Assembly (NCBI RefSeq): GCF_002614725.1
Contig: NZ_MRZN01000002.1
Span: 124,001-188,000 of the forward strand
Direction of reading: 5' to 3'
Length of the DNA stretch: 64,000 bases
Source: Staphylococcus edaphicus
Lineage (GTDB): Bacteria; Bacillota; Bacilli; Staphylococcales; Staphylococcaceae
The notes below the pieces were generated by a model, which made no database searches, was not told the DNA's origin, and was given only the letters and a program-made list of their open reading frames with translations. This document shows, one piece after another, positions 23,887 to 32,695 of this stretch. The translations under genes and the position numbers were made by a program. Within the stretch, counting starts at the first letter, position 1. Each line of letters begins with the position of its first letter.

Positions 23887-26295
23887 ATGATAGCAAAAGT
23901 GATTGTTGATATACCTTCTAAGAGTGTTGATTTTACATTTGATTATATAATTCCTAAAAGGTTACAATCAATGATTCAAATAGGTATGCGTGTCATTGTA
24001 CCCTTTGGCCCAAGGACGATTCAAGGTTATGTTATGAAGATCACCCATCAACCTGAGGCTAATATTGATATAAAAAAACTAAAAGAGATTAAGGAAATTC
24101 AAGATATAAAACCAGAATTGACTGAAGAATTAATTCAATTAACAGAATGGTATAATAATTACTTTGTTACAAAGCGTATTTCGATGTTAGAAGTGATGCT
24201 ACCAAGTGCAATTAAAGCAAAGTATACAAAGGTGTTTTCAATTGAAGATAAGGATGCAATACCTGAAAACTTAATCCATAAATTTGATAAAGAAGGTCAC
24301 TATGCATATAAAGAAGCACAGCATAATGATGATTTATCACAAATTGTTCCATTATTAAAACAAGGCACCGTATCTGAAGTGACATTACTCTCACAAAATG
24401 TGAAGAAAAAAAAGCAGCGAGCCATACGTATTGTCGAAAATTTCAACTATGACAGTGTGTTAGGTTCAATAGAAAAATCTCAAAAGCAATACGAATTATA
24501 TGCCTATTTACTGGATGAACAACATCATACAGTGTTACTCAAAGATCTAGAAGCAATGGGCTATTCAAAATCTAGCGTAGATACATTGGTACGCAAAGGA
24601 TTTATTGAAAAATATGATGCTGTGGTTGAGCGTGATCCGTTTGAGACCAGAGTCTTTGAACAAGATACCAAACAGCAACTGACTGTTGACCAAAAACGTG
24701 CATTTGAGGCTATATCAGAAAAGGTTAACGCACATGAACAACGTACCTATTTATTACATGGCGTGACAGGATCAGGAAAAACGGAAGTATATCTACAAAC
24801 CATTGAAGAAGTACTCAACTTAGATAGACAAGCAATGATGCTAGTTCCTGAGATTGCGTTAACGCCACAAATGGTATTAAGATTTAAACGCAGATTTGGA
24901 GACGAAGTTGCTGTGTTGCATTCGGGATTATCAAAAGGTGAGCGCTACGATGAATGGCAAAAAATTCGAGACGGTAAAGCACGCGTAAGTGTAGGTGCAA
25001 GATCAAGTGTTTTTGCACCTTTTAAAAATTTAGGGATGATTATAATTGATGAAGAACATGAATCTTCTTATAAGCAAGAGGACTATCCTAGATATCATGC
25101 AAGAGATATCGCACAGTGGCGCAGTCAATACCATAATTGTCCACTGATCCTAGGCAGTGCAACACCTAGTTTAGAGTCGTTTGCACGAGCTGAAAAGGGT
25201 GTATACGAGTTATTGTCATTGCCTAATAGAGTCAATCAACAAGCTATGCCTGAAGTAGAAATTGTTGATATGAGGGAAGAATTGACTTCGGGAAATCGTT
25301 CAATGTTCTCCAATCAACTGCGAGATGCAATACAGCAACGTCTAGACCATCGCGAACAAATCGTACTCTTTTTAAATCGACGTGGTTATGCATCGTTTAT
25401 GTTGTGTAGAGATTGCGGTCATGTTCCACAATGCCCCAACTGTGATATATCATTGACTTATCACAAATCGACAGATCAATTGAAATGTCATTATTGTGGG
25501 CATCAAGAAACACCACCTAATCAGTGTCCAAATTGCGAAAGTGAACATATTAGACAAATGGGCACTGGCACACAGCGAGTAGAAGAGTTGTTACAAGAAG
25601 CATTTCAAGAAGCAAAGATTATTCGCATGGATGTAGACACCACATCTAGAAAAGGTGCACATGAAAAATTATTAGATGATTTTAGTGAAGGCAAAGGGGA
25701 TATCTTATTAGGTACACAAATGATTGCTAAAGGATTGGACTTTCCGAATATTACACTGGTTGGTGTTTTGAATGCAGATACTATGTTGAACTTACCAGAT
25801 TTTAGGGCAAGTGAGCGGACGTATCAACTTTTGACACAAGTTTCAGGCAGGGCTGGCCGCCATGAAAAAGAAGGGCAGGTAATCATACAAACATATAATC
25901 CGGATCATTACGCGATTAAAGATGTACAAGACAATGATTATACTGCCTTTTTCCAAAAAGAAATGAACTATAGGAAAATTGGAAAGTACCCACCTTATTT
26001 CTTTTTAATAAATTTCACAATATCACACAAAGAAATGAAAAAAGTAATGGAAGCATCTAAACATATTCATAAGATATTACTTCAACATCTAACTGACAAG
26101 GCGCTCGTACTAGGACCATCTCCTGCCGCTTTATCAAGGATAAATAATGAATATCGCTTTCAAATTCTAGTGAAATATAAACGAGAGCCTGCATTACACG
26201 AAGCGTTAAAATATTTAGATGATTTTTATCATGATCAATATTTAAAAGAAAAATTATCCTTGAAAATTGATGTCAACCCTCAAATAATGATGTAA
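23887..26295 (+). CDS. priA: Primosomal protein N' (replication restart helicase PriA)
   Basis: 802 residues. N-terminal 3'-DNA-binding domain (VDFTFDYIIPKRL...), Walker A in LLHGVTGSGKTEVYL near residue 300, DEEH box IIDEEHESSYKQ, and the helicase-embedded zinc-binding insertion CRDCGHVPQCPNCDISL ... CHYCG ... CPNC with eight cysteines. Motifs LGSATPSLESF and QVSGRAGRHEKEGQV complete the SF2 core. It reloads the replicative helicase at abandoned forks. It shares the coaBC transcript. Confidence 0.97.
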   Translation: MIAKVIVDIPSKSVDFTFDYIIPKRLQSMIQIGMRVIVPFGPRTIQGYVMKITHQPEANIDIKKLKEIKEIQDIKPELTEELIQLTEWYNNYFVTKRISMLEVMLPSAIKAKYTKVFSIEDKDAIPENLIHKFDKEGHYAYKEAQHNDDLSQIVPLLKQGTVSEVTLLSQNVKKKKQRAIRIVENFNYDSVLGSIEKSQKQYELYAYLLDEQHHTVLLKDLEAMGYSKSSVDTLVRKGFIEKYDAVVERDPFETRVFEQDTKQQLTVDQKRAFEAISEKVNAHEQRTYLLHGVTGSGKTEVYLQTIEEVLNLDRQAMMLVPEIALTPQMVLRFKRRFGDEVAVLHSGLSKGERYDEWQKIRDGKARVSVGARSSVFAPFKNLGMIIIDEEHESSYKQEDYPRYHARDIAQWRSQYHNCPLILGSATPSLESFARAEKGVYELLSLPNRVNQQAMPEVEIVDMREELTSGNRSMFSNQLRDAIQQRLDHREQIVLFLNRRGYASFMLCRDCGHVPQCPNCDISLTYHKSTDQLKCHYCGHQETPPNQCPNCESEHIRQMGTGTQRVEELLQEAFQEAKIIRMDVDTTSRKGAHEKLLDDFSEGKGDILLGTQMIAKGLDFPNITLVGVLNADTMLNLPDFRASERTYQLLTQVSGRAGRHEKEGQVIIQTYNPDHYAIKDVQDNDYTAFFQKEMNYRKIGKYPPYFFLINFTISHKEMKKVMEASKHIHKILLQHLTDKALVLGPSPAALSRINNEYRFQILVKYKREPALHEALKYLDDFYHDQYLKEKLSLKIDVNPQIMM

Positions 26296-26388
26296 AACGT
26301 TTTACTAATAGGGTTTGGTCTAATTTAATAACCTAACATAAAGTAGGATGGATACAAGTTTAATAAATCTGTTATACGATGTTGCACA

Positions 26389-26454
26389 AGCGCAGTATCT
26401 TCTATATTTATCAGTTTGCCACATACAAATATAGAGTTACTTGCGCTATTTTTG
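26389..26454 (+). terminator. Terminator after priA
   Basis: A long imperfect stem: AGCGCAGTATCTTCTATATTT pairs with the region around AAATATAGAGTTACTTGCGC, ending in ATTTTTG. Loop about 16 bases. Confidence 0.65.
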
Positions 26455-26460
26455 TAAAAA

Positions 26461-26511
26461 ATAAATCTGGTTGAACCTCTATTTAGAGATATTCAACCAG
26501 ATTTATTTTAA
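26461..26511. terminator. Second, bidirectional terminator in the priA downstream gap
   Basis: AATAAATCTGGTTGAA pairs with TTCAACCAGATTTATTTT over about 16 bp around a loop that itself contains CTCTA/TAGAG. A-rich before and T-rich after, so it may act both ways. Confidence 0.8.
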
Positions 26512-26564
26512 CAATGATGTTAGGTAGCTGTTTGTTCAATTTATTTAAACCAGCAATATAGAAT

Positions 26565-26700
26565 TATGTCGTTTTTTTCTGAATAGAAGATGGCTTAATA
26601 TTGTCTTTTATAGCATTATTTATCAGTCTTTCAAGATAAACCGCCATGAAGCATACAGCCAATAGGAATCAATGATTCATTTAGTGTTGTACTGAAAATA
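26565..26700 (-). pseudogene. Possible remnant of a membrane-protein C-terminus
   Basis: On the minus strand two short frames join by a shift: first IFSTTLNESLIPIGCMLHGG, broken by a stop, then in another frame MAVYLERLINNAIKDNI followed by KPSSIQKKTT and a stop at 26565. Together they read like the last transmembrane helix and basic tail of a transporter. No start, SD or full-length frame remains. This is inference from composition; it could be chance. Confidence 0.25.
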
Positions 26701-26706
26701 GAGTGG

Positions 26707-27027
26707 TTACACATTAAAAAGGTAAATGATTAACAAGATAGCGTTTATAAATCCTGTGAAAAAAGGACCGTAAGTCTTGAATTTATTTTTATCGATTAAA
26801 CCTACAATGCCATCTAAAATTTGAACAAATACCATTATTATAGCCATAACAATTAAGAGTGTTTGATTATGTAACATTAAAATAGAAATTGAAAGCAGAC
26901 TTATAGCTATACTTCTTGATAATGCATAATAGGATATAATTGATTTAGTCAGCCACGCATATTGTGTCGTATAGAAAAGGCTTACTAAAGCACTAATGAT
27001 GGTGAAAAAAGATAATATTAAATACAT
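26707..27027 (-). CDS. Small four-helix membrane protein, unrecognised
   Basis: 106 residues from the ATG ending at 27027, chosen because GGAGGA sits 6 bases before it; an upstream in-frame start at 27057 lacks an SD. Four hydrophobic segments (residues about 1-20, 35-53, 57-77 and 88-105) with short loops; the conserved-looking motifs are YYALSRSIAI, DGIVGLIDKNKF and YGPFFTGFINAI. The paired-helix plan with a D-G-x-V-G-x-x-D loop resembles small uncharacterised integral membrane proteins of Firmicutes. It is isolated in a low-density segment with no operon partner. Function unknown. Confidence 0.7.
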   Translation of the reverse strand: MYLILSFFTIISALVSLFYTTQYAWLTKSIISYYALSRSIAISLLSISILMLHNQTLLIVMAIIMVFVQILDGIVGLIDKNKFKTYGPFFTGFINAILLIIYLFNV

Positions 27028-27363
27028 GTTTATTCCTCCATAAATGAACAATAGCATTGTTTAGCCGTTGTATTATTCGATAAATTAAGTCTTCGGCCGC
27101 GCTAGTTATTGTCTGATTGAAGTTTACTAGTTGCCAACATGTTGTGGTTCTTTATGGCAACTTACTTTTATTTACTTGTTAATAATTCACTTTATGAGGT
27201 ATCCAAAAATGAACAATTATTTAACTTTAAAATTAGTAGCGTATGAGGTACTTATTTGCTCTACTACATATTCTATCATTAATGAGTATACACTTTAATG
27301 ATAGTTTCTAATAGCATAGACTGTGGAATACTTTCATGTAACTTTTGAAAAAGGTAAGGCGCT

Positions 27364-27411
27364 TTAGTTGTGTAACCGAATCAAAACTTTACCAGTGTGC
27401 TCGTTTAGATT
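27364..27411 (-). pseudogene. Possible C-terminal remnant of a quinone oxidoreductase-like gene
   Basis: The minus strand reads LNLNEHTGKVLIRLHN then TAA. HTGKVVI-type ends are characteristic of the MDR/quinone oxidoreductase family. An in-frame stop lies two codons upstream, and no further family motif was found, so only about 16 codons support the idea. Confidence 0.25.
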
Positions 27412-27656
27412 AAGCGTTTAACCCAATGGTGTTTAAGACTTTGAATCAGAACAGGACAATCGGTAGTGTAATAGATAAACATATTGTGTGAATTGAGTTA
27501 CTCACTAGCAAATGTATATGTTCGATAAATTATAACAAGCTATGGATTTACCATTATGTTACAAGATGTAAGAGATAATGAGAATGAAATGAAAAAGATT
27601 AGTAACTATTACTGCTATTATATTTCACATATAATGTAAAGTTTTTGTAAATAATA

Positions 27657-27685
27657 TTGCACAATTAAATGATGGAATGTATTAT
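27657..27685 (+). promoter_or_regulatory. Near-consensus promoter of candidate sRNA
   Basis: TTGCAC (27657-27662), 17-bp spacer, TATTAT (27680-27685). The only thing downstream within range is a short hairpin-terminator unit, not an ORF with an SD. Confidence 0.6.
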
Positions 27686-27691
27686 AAATTT

Positions 27692-27748
27692 ATGAAGTTC
27701 CTCCAGAGCTTCATCCTTTATGAGCCATCCACTAGGGTGGCTTTTTTT
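27692..27748 (+). ncRNA. Candidate small RNA with UCCUCC loop
   Basis: Start expected near 27692, 7 bases after a good -10. First hairpin: ATGAAG (27692-27697) / CTTCAT (27709-27714) with an 11-base loop TTCCTCCAGAG containing UCCUCC, complementary to Shine-Dalgarno GGAGGA. Second hairpin: AGCCATCC (27723-27730) / GGGTGGCT (27735-27742) with loop ACTA, then TTTTTTT, a textbook terminator. C-rich unpaired loops are the seed type in several staphylococcal regulatory sRNAs. Length would be about 55 nt. No ORF with an SD lies inside. Expression and targets are inference; I do not match it to a named sRNA. Confidence 0.55.
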
Positions 27749-28099
27749 AATATGCAAATGAAACAGGGCAATATAAGGACAATTGGATTGAGCAATAAAT
27801 GTTTTTATATTTAGAAAGTCGCGTTAAAAAATTGGCTACTATTCTCAAAGCAAGTTCTATTTTGGAGAATAAAAGACAAGTAGCGTTTTGGTTTGTACGT
27901 ATATCATTTACTAGACTGCACAATTTAAAAGCATTAGGTACCTCATTTTTTTATTTCAATATAGGTAACGGCATGCTTATTTTTTAATCATTGTTTAGCA
28001 ATGAAAATAGTTCAAATAAATGGGGCATATTTTAGGTAGAATATTATAATGATTGATTTTCAAAATTTACTTAGGGCGCGTTTAATATAAACAAAGAAA

Positions 28100-28402
28100 G
28101 TGTCAAAGATTGTGTTAACTTGCGGACTCGTATTCAGTACAGCAATTGATTCACATCAACCACAAACCCAAGCAGCAGAAAACCCTTATTATAATTATAG
28201 TGGACGCATTTCAGCAGATAGTGAATTCATTTTGGATTATAAATCTGTTTCAAAAGATGATTTGTTGAAAGTATATGGTCCGCCTGCAGTGACACATAAA
28301 CCTGCAAGAAATTTGTATGAACGCCATTATAATGGTAGTTTAGTTCAGTTTTATGTGAATGATGGTTTTGTATCCAACGTACAGATTATCAGTTATAAAT
28401 AA
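28100..28402 (+). CDS. IsaB-like secreted protein, short form, possibly 5'-damaged
   Basis: 100 residues if the GTG at 28100 is used; a TAA at 28088-28090 forbids any earlier start and the SD is poor. The N-terminus (SKIVLTCGLVFSTAI, then a spacer ending TQAAEN) looks like a signal peptide with a shortened hydrophobic core and an A-x-A cleavage site. The mature part ENPYYNYSGRISADSEFILD resembles the start of immunodominant antigen B (IsaB), and DDLLKVYGPP with LVQFYVNDGFVSNVQI resembles its end; the middle of IsaB is missing. Could be a genuine mini-form or a gene decaying after a 5' deletion. A terminator follows at 28448. Confidence 0.5.
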   Translation: MSKIVLTCGLVFSTAIDSHQPQTQAAENPYYNYSGRISADSEFILDYKSVSKDDLLKVYGPPAVTHKPARNLYERHYNGSLVQFYVNDGFVSNVQIISYK

Positions 28403-28447
28403 AAGTTAAACGAATTGGAAATTAATGAGTAAGTATCAAAATAGCTT

Positions 28448-28477
28448 AAAACCGTATCTGAATTGATGCGGTTTTTT
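28448..28477 (+). terminator. Terminator after the IsaB-like gene
   Basis: AAACCGTAT pairs with ATGCGGTTT around a CTGAATTG loop, ending in TTTTTT. Confidence 0.85.
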
Positions 28478-28985
28478 AATTTATATATTACGAGCGAAGT
28501 TTCTGTTAGAAGCACAAATAGTTATCTTTGAGTAACAAATTCAGTGAAACTAAAATATTTAACCTACATTAGTTAGGGATATACTTGAAACTTATCAAAA
28601 TAAGTATAATGTAATTTTGCATTTGATATTAATTGCAGTTATATTTAAGAGTAACAAGTACGACTTAAATGATTCGTGATACATTTTGATCTTTTATAAG
28701 TATGGAAAAGCAACTGACCAAATATGAAACGAGATTGTTATTTTTTATTTAAAGTGCATGTTTGCTTGCGAGTTAAATTGAAAATTGTGAAACAATTGAC
28801 TCAAGTATTTATGATTTATCAATTAGTATCACATCACGCTTTGACATAACATTAAATATAGCAATGGTTAAGCGGATAGAACAGCAATTATTAACGAGAA
28901 ACAATGCAAAGTCTCAAATTAGCTGAATTTTTAATATGTCTACAGTAGATTTACTTTAAATATTGAACTTAACAAGGGGGCAATC
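28478..28985. other. Gap without recognised gene, about 500 bp
   Basis: AT-rich, stops in all frames, no hairpin with T-run. Only the SD AAGGGGG for the next gene at its right edge was identified. Confidence 0.6.
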
Positions 28986-29678
28986 ATGTTGGAATATAAC
29001 GAATTTAATCAACCCATTGGCGAATCGGTTATTGCATTTAAACAGCGTAGTTTACCTAAAGTGAGAGCATTAGAAGGACAATATTGTAGATTAGAAAAAT
29101 TAGACTACTGTCACCAGAAAGATTTATTTAATTATTTTTGCGATAAAGCAGATGCACCTAACTGGACATACTTGCCAGATGAGCAGCCTCAAAATTTTCA
29201 ATCATTTATGTCATATATTGAGGAGAAAATAAATTCAACAGACCCATATTTCTTTGCCATTATAGATAAAGAAACATCTGAAGCAGTGGGTATATTAGCG
29301 TTACTGAGAATAGATTCTGACAATGCTTCAATTGAAGTTGGACATGTACATTACGCCAATGTTTTAAAACATACACGTATTGCTACGGAAGTTCAATTTG
29401 TACTAGCAAAATATGTCTTTGAAACATTAGGTTATAGAAGATATGAATGGAAATGTGATGCGCTTAATGAACCATCAATCAAAGCGGCCAAAAGGTTAGG
29501 ATTTAAGTTTGAGGGCATTTTCAGAAATCATAAAGTTTATAAAAATCGCAACCGTGATACCTATTGGTTAGCCATGATTGACAAAGACTGGTATATAAAT
29601 AAACTTGAATTTGAAAATTGGCTGGAAGCACGTAATTTTGATGAAGCTGGTAATCAAGTTCGCCCTTTAAAGATTTGA
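28986..29678 (+). CDS. GNAT-family N-acetyltransferase (RimJ/RimL-like)
   Basis: 230 residues. Acetyltransferase_3 type: GQYCRLEKLDYCHQKDLFNY at the start, PYFFAIIDKETSEAVGILAL (beta4), SIEVGHVHYANVLKHTRIATE (acetyl-CoA pyrophosphate region), and YRRYEWKCDALNEPSIKAAK with LGFKFEGIFRNHKVYKNRNRDT. Many members acetylate protein N-termini or small amines; the substrate here is unknown. SD AAGGGGG is 5 bases from the ATG. It is monocistronic between the loose segment and def. The family is common in staphylococcal core genomes at this locus. Confidence 0.85.
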   Translation: MLEYNEFNQPIGESVIAFKQRSLPKVRALEGQYCRLEKLDYCHQKDLFNYFCDKADAPNWTYLPDEQPQNFQSFMSYIEEKINSTDPYFFAIIDKETSEAVGILALLRIDSDNASIEVGHVHYANVLKHTRIATEVQFVLAKYVFETLGYRRYEWKCDALNEPSIKAAKRLGFKFEGIFRNHKVYKNRNRDTYWLAMIDKDWYINKLEFENWLEARNFDEAGNQVRPLKI

Positions 29679-29968
29679 GTTAATTTGCAATAAGCAACTT
29701 TATAACCATAAAGAATACAAGAGTTTGAATTATATCAATATAATACAGAAGACAATAAATGAAAGTGCAGTGATTGATATCAAGCTGATTTAAACATTAG
29801 CATGTATTTATTGCTGCATTTTTAATACTTCAATAAGATATGTCACATGATGAATCATCATAACGTTACATTTAACGTGGTTTCAATAAAGTATTCCTTA
29901 ATGAATGATGCAATTTATATTAAAATAAGTTATAATTATATGATGAATTTTTGTGAGGAGAAATCGAT

Positions 29969-30457
29969 ATGACAATCAAGCAACTTGTAACAAGCAAACA
30001 TCCCATTCTTCATAAATCAACACCGGATGTTACTATATTTGATGAAAATCTAGAACAATTATTGTTAGATTTAGAAGATACAATGTATGATGTTGAAGCA
30101 TCTGCGATATGTGCACCTCAGATAGGTATTGCGCAAAAAGTAGCGATTATCGATATGGAAATAGATGGTTTATTACAATTAATTAATCCTCAAATAATAA
30201 GTGAATCTGATACAAAAGTCACGGATTTAGAAGGCTCTATCAGTTTGCCTAACGTGTATGGTGAAGTGACAAGAAGTAAAATGATTATTGTTAAGAGTAA
30301 TGATAGAAAAGGCAATGAAGTTGAAATGACGGCGTATGATGATATCGCAAGAATGATATTACATATGATTGATCATTTTGAAGGGAAATTATTTACCGAG
30401 CGTGTAGAAAGAATTTTAGATGAAACAGAAATGGAGGCGTATTTTGACAATGAGTAA
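29969..30457 (+). CDS. Peptide deformylase homologue lacking catalytic residues
   Basis: 162 residues. The fold is recognisable ([40 protein letters not shown]) but the active-site motifs are altered. The metal-ligand Cys of EGCLS is Ser90 (EGSISLPN), and HExxH reads HMIDH (residues 132-136), so the catalytic Glu is Met133. Activity as a zinc/iron deformylase is therefore very unlikely. It overlaps fmt by 8 bases, the normal def-fmt arrangement. S. aureus also carries a deformylase-like gene reported as non-functional beside its essential one, so the active deformylase should lie elsewhere. Confidence 0.9.
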   Translation: MTIKQLVTSKHPILHKSTPDVTIFDENLEQLLLDLEDTMYDVEASAICAPQIGIAQKVAIIDMEIDGLLQLINPQIISESDTKVTDLEGSISLPNVYGEVTRSKMIIVKSNDRKGNEVEMTAYDDIARMILHMIDHFEGKLFTERVERILDETEMEAYFDNE

Positions 30458-31382
30458 AATCATCTTTATGGGGACACCAGATTTTTCAACGAAAGTGCTA
30501 GAAATGTTGATTGCTGAACATGATGTTATTGCAGTTGTTACCCAGCCAGATAGACCAGTGGGTAGAAAACGTAAATTAACACCACCACCGGTTAAAGAAG
30601 TTGCGGTTAAACATGGTCTGCCAGTTTATCAACCGGAAAAATTATCACAATCAGAAGAATTAGAACAACTTATTGACTTAGATGCAGATTTGATTGTAAC
30701 TGCAGCTTTTGGACAATTATTGCCTGAATCCTTATTGAATGCACCTAAATTAGGCGCAATTAATGTCCATGCTTCATTACTACCCAAGTATAGAGGCGGT
30801 GCACCAATTCACCAAGCTATTATAGACGGCCAAACAGAAACTGGCATTTCTATTATGTATATGGTTAAACAACTTGACGCAGGCGATATCATTGCGCAAA
30901 GTTCAATTGAAATAACATCTCAAGACGATGTTGGCACCATGCACGATAAATTAAGCTTTTTAGGAGCAGATTTACTAAAAGCAACATTACCGTCAATCAT
31001 TAATGGTACGAATCAACGAATCGCACAAAATGATAGTGAAGCGACATTTGCCTCTAATATAAGTAGAGCCCAGGAAAGAATCGATTGGTCACAATCAGCC
31101 GAGACCATTTACAATCATATAAGAGGTCTATCACCTTGGCCGGTAGCATACACAGTAATGGATGAGGAGAATATGAAACTGTATGCATCCAACATCGAAA
31201 AAGATAAGTCAGGTGACCCAGGTACAATTATTGAAACAACAAAAAAAGCAATCATTGTAGCAACGGGTTCCAATGATGCAATTGCATTGACAGATATTCA
31301 AGTTGCAGGAAAAAAACGTATGTTGACTGCAAACTACTTAAGTGGCGTTCAAACATCACTTGTTGGGAAGGTATTAACATGA
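30450..31382 (+). CDS. fmt: Methionyl-tRNA formyltransferase
   Basis: 310 residues from the ATG at 30450 ([20 protein letters not shown]), supported by GGAGG at 30433-30437; an earlier in-frame ATG at 30420 lies inside def. Folate-binding [15 protein letters not shown] with the catalytic Asn of INVHASLLP, and [13 protein letters not shown] are conserved; the C-terminal OB domain starts near residue 205. It formylates initiator Met-tRNA. It overlaps both def and rsmB (ATGA). Confidence 0.97.
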   Translation: MSKIIFMGTPDFSTKVLEMLIAEHDVIAVVTQPDRPVGRKRKLTPPPVKEVAVKHGLPVYQPEKLSQSEELEQLIDLDADLIVTAAFGQLLPESLLNAPKLGAINVHASLLPKYRGGAPIHQAIIDGQTETGISIMYMVKQLDAGDIIAQSSIEITSQDDVGTMHDKLSFLGADLLKATLPSIINGTNQRIAQNDSEATFASNISRAQERIDWSQSAETIYNHIRGLSPWPVAYTVMDEENMKLYASNIEKDKSGDPGTIIETTKKAIIVATGSNDAIALTDIQVAGKKRMLTANYLSGVQTSLVGKVLT

Positions 31383-32692
31383 CAATAGAAACAAATGTGA
31401 GAGCATTAGCATTTGAAACCATTCAAGATATTATAAATGATAAAGCATATAGCAATATCATTATAAATGAAGTGTTATCAAATTCCGAATTAAATCGGGC
31501 AGACAAAGGGTTATTTACAGAATTGGTATATGGCACTTTGAAAAGAAAATATACGTTGGATTACTTACTTAAACCTTTCGTTCAAACAAAATTAAAGGGC
31601 TGGGTAAGACAGTTACTTTGGATGAGTATCTATCAATATGTTTATTTAGATAAAATACCTGAACACGCCATTATAAATGAAGCGGTTGAAATAGCTAAAT
31701 ATAAAGGTGGTCCCCATAATGGTAATGTTGTGAACGGCATTCTAAGAAATGTTATGCGCAGCGATATGCCAGATTTTACTGAAATAACAGACGATAAAAA
31801 ACGTATTGCCATTGAATACAGCCTGCCAAAATGGTTGGTTGATCATTGGACAACACATTTTGGAATTGAAAAAACAGAGATGATTGCACAATCATTTTTA
31901 GATAAAGTATCTACAACGGTTCGTGTTAATTTAACTAGAATTTCTATAGATGATGCTATCAGAAGACTTACAGATGATGATTATATTGTTGAACAAGATA
32001 GAGACATTGAAAGCTGTTTGCATATTAGTGGTAAACCAATCATTGAATCACGTATGTTTAAAGATGGATTGGTGTCAATTCAAGATAAGAGTTCGATGTT
32101 TGTTGGTGAACTTATGGCATTAGATCAGGATGATCAAGTATTAGATGCTTGTAGCGCACCTGGAGGTAAAGCGTGTCATATTGCTGAAATATTGAATGGT
32201 ACAGGACATGTGGATGCGACTGATATCCATGAACATAAAATAGATTTAATAGACTTTAACATTAGAAAATTACGTTTATCTAACATTTCGGCATATGAAC
32301 ACGATGCAACCGAAAAATATGATAAGGTGTATGATAAGATTCTAGTAGATGCACCATGTAGTGGGTTAGGTGTGTTGAGACACAAACCTGAAATTAAGTA
32401 CGAACAATCACAACATGCTATCGAATCATTAGTTGAAATTCAATTAGAAATTTTAAATAATGTGAAACATAGTGTGAAGCCTGGTGGAACGATTGTTTAT
32501 TCAACGTGTACAATTGAACAAATGGAAAATGAAAATGTTGTGTACACATTTTTAAAAGAAAATAAAGATTTTGAATTTGATACATTTGAACACCCAATAA
32601 CTGGAGAAAAAGTAAAAACGATGCAAGTATTACCTCAAGATTTCAACTCTGATGGCTTTTTCATAACTAGGATAAGAAGAAAGGAAAATTAA
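31379..32692 (+). CDS. rsmB: 16S rRNA m5C967 methyltransferase RsmB (Sun)
   Basis: 437 residues. N-terminal NusB-like domain ([20 protein letters not shown]), then a Rossmann methyltransferase with SAM motif [33 protein letters not shown] (catalytic PC motif) and [12 protein letters not shown] (second Cys). Starts on ATGA shared with fmt. Methylates C967 of 16S rRNA, by family. Confidence 0.95.
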   Translation: MTIETNVRALAFETIQDIINDKAYSNIIINEVLSNSELNRADKGLFTELVYGTLKRKYTLDYLLKPFVQTKLKGWVRQLLWMSIYQYVYLDKIPEHAIINEAVEIAKYKGGPHNGNVVNGILRNVMRSDMPDFTEITDDKKRIAIEYSLPKWLVDHWTTHFGIEKTEMIAQSFLDKVSTTVRVNLTRISIDDAIRRLTDDDYIVEQDRDIESCLHISGKPIIESRMFKDGLVSIQDKSSMFVGELMALDQDDQVLDACSAPGGKACHIAEILNGTGHVDATDIHEHKIDLIDFNIRKLRLSNISAYEHDATEKYDKVYDKILVDAPCSGLGVLRHKPEIKYEQSQHAIESLVEIQLEILNNVKHSVKPGGTIVYSTCTIEQMENENVVYTFLKENKDFEFDTFEHPITGEKVKTMQVLPQDFNSDGFFITRIRRKEN

Positions 32693-32695
32693 AAT

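Larger units (their letters stand above)
27028..28099. other. Gene-poor segment, about 1.07 kb
   Basis: No convincing protein-coding frame. It holds an inverted repeat GTTGCC/GGCAAC near 27131-27162, a short minus-strand stretch at 27364-27411 that reads EHTGKVLIRLHN-stop (like the end of a zinc-type alcohol dehydrogenase/quinone oxidoreductase), and the candidate sRNA at 27692-27748. Frequent stops in all frames suggest decayed sequence. Confidence 0.6.

Noticed and set aside
27799-27987. 62-aa plus-strand ORF after the candidate sRNA
   Set aside because: No SD and no recognisable motif; composition like the surrounding noncoding DNA.
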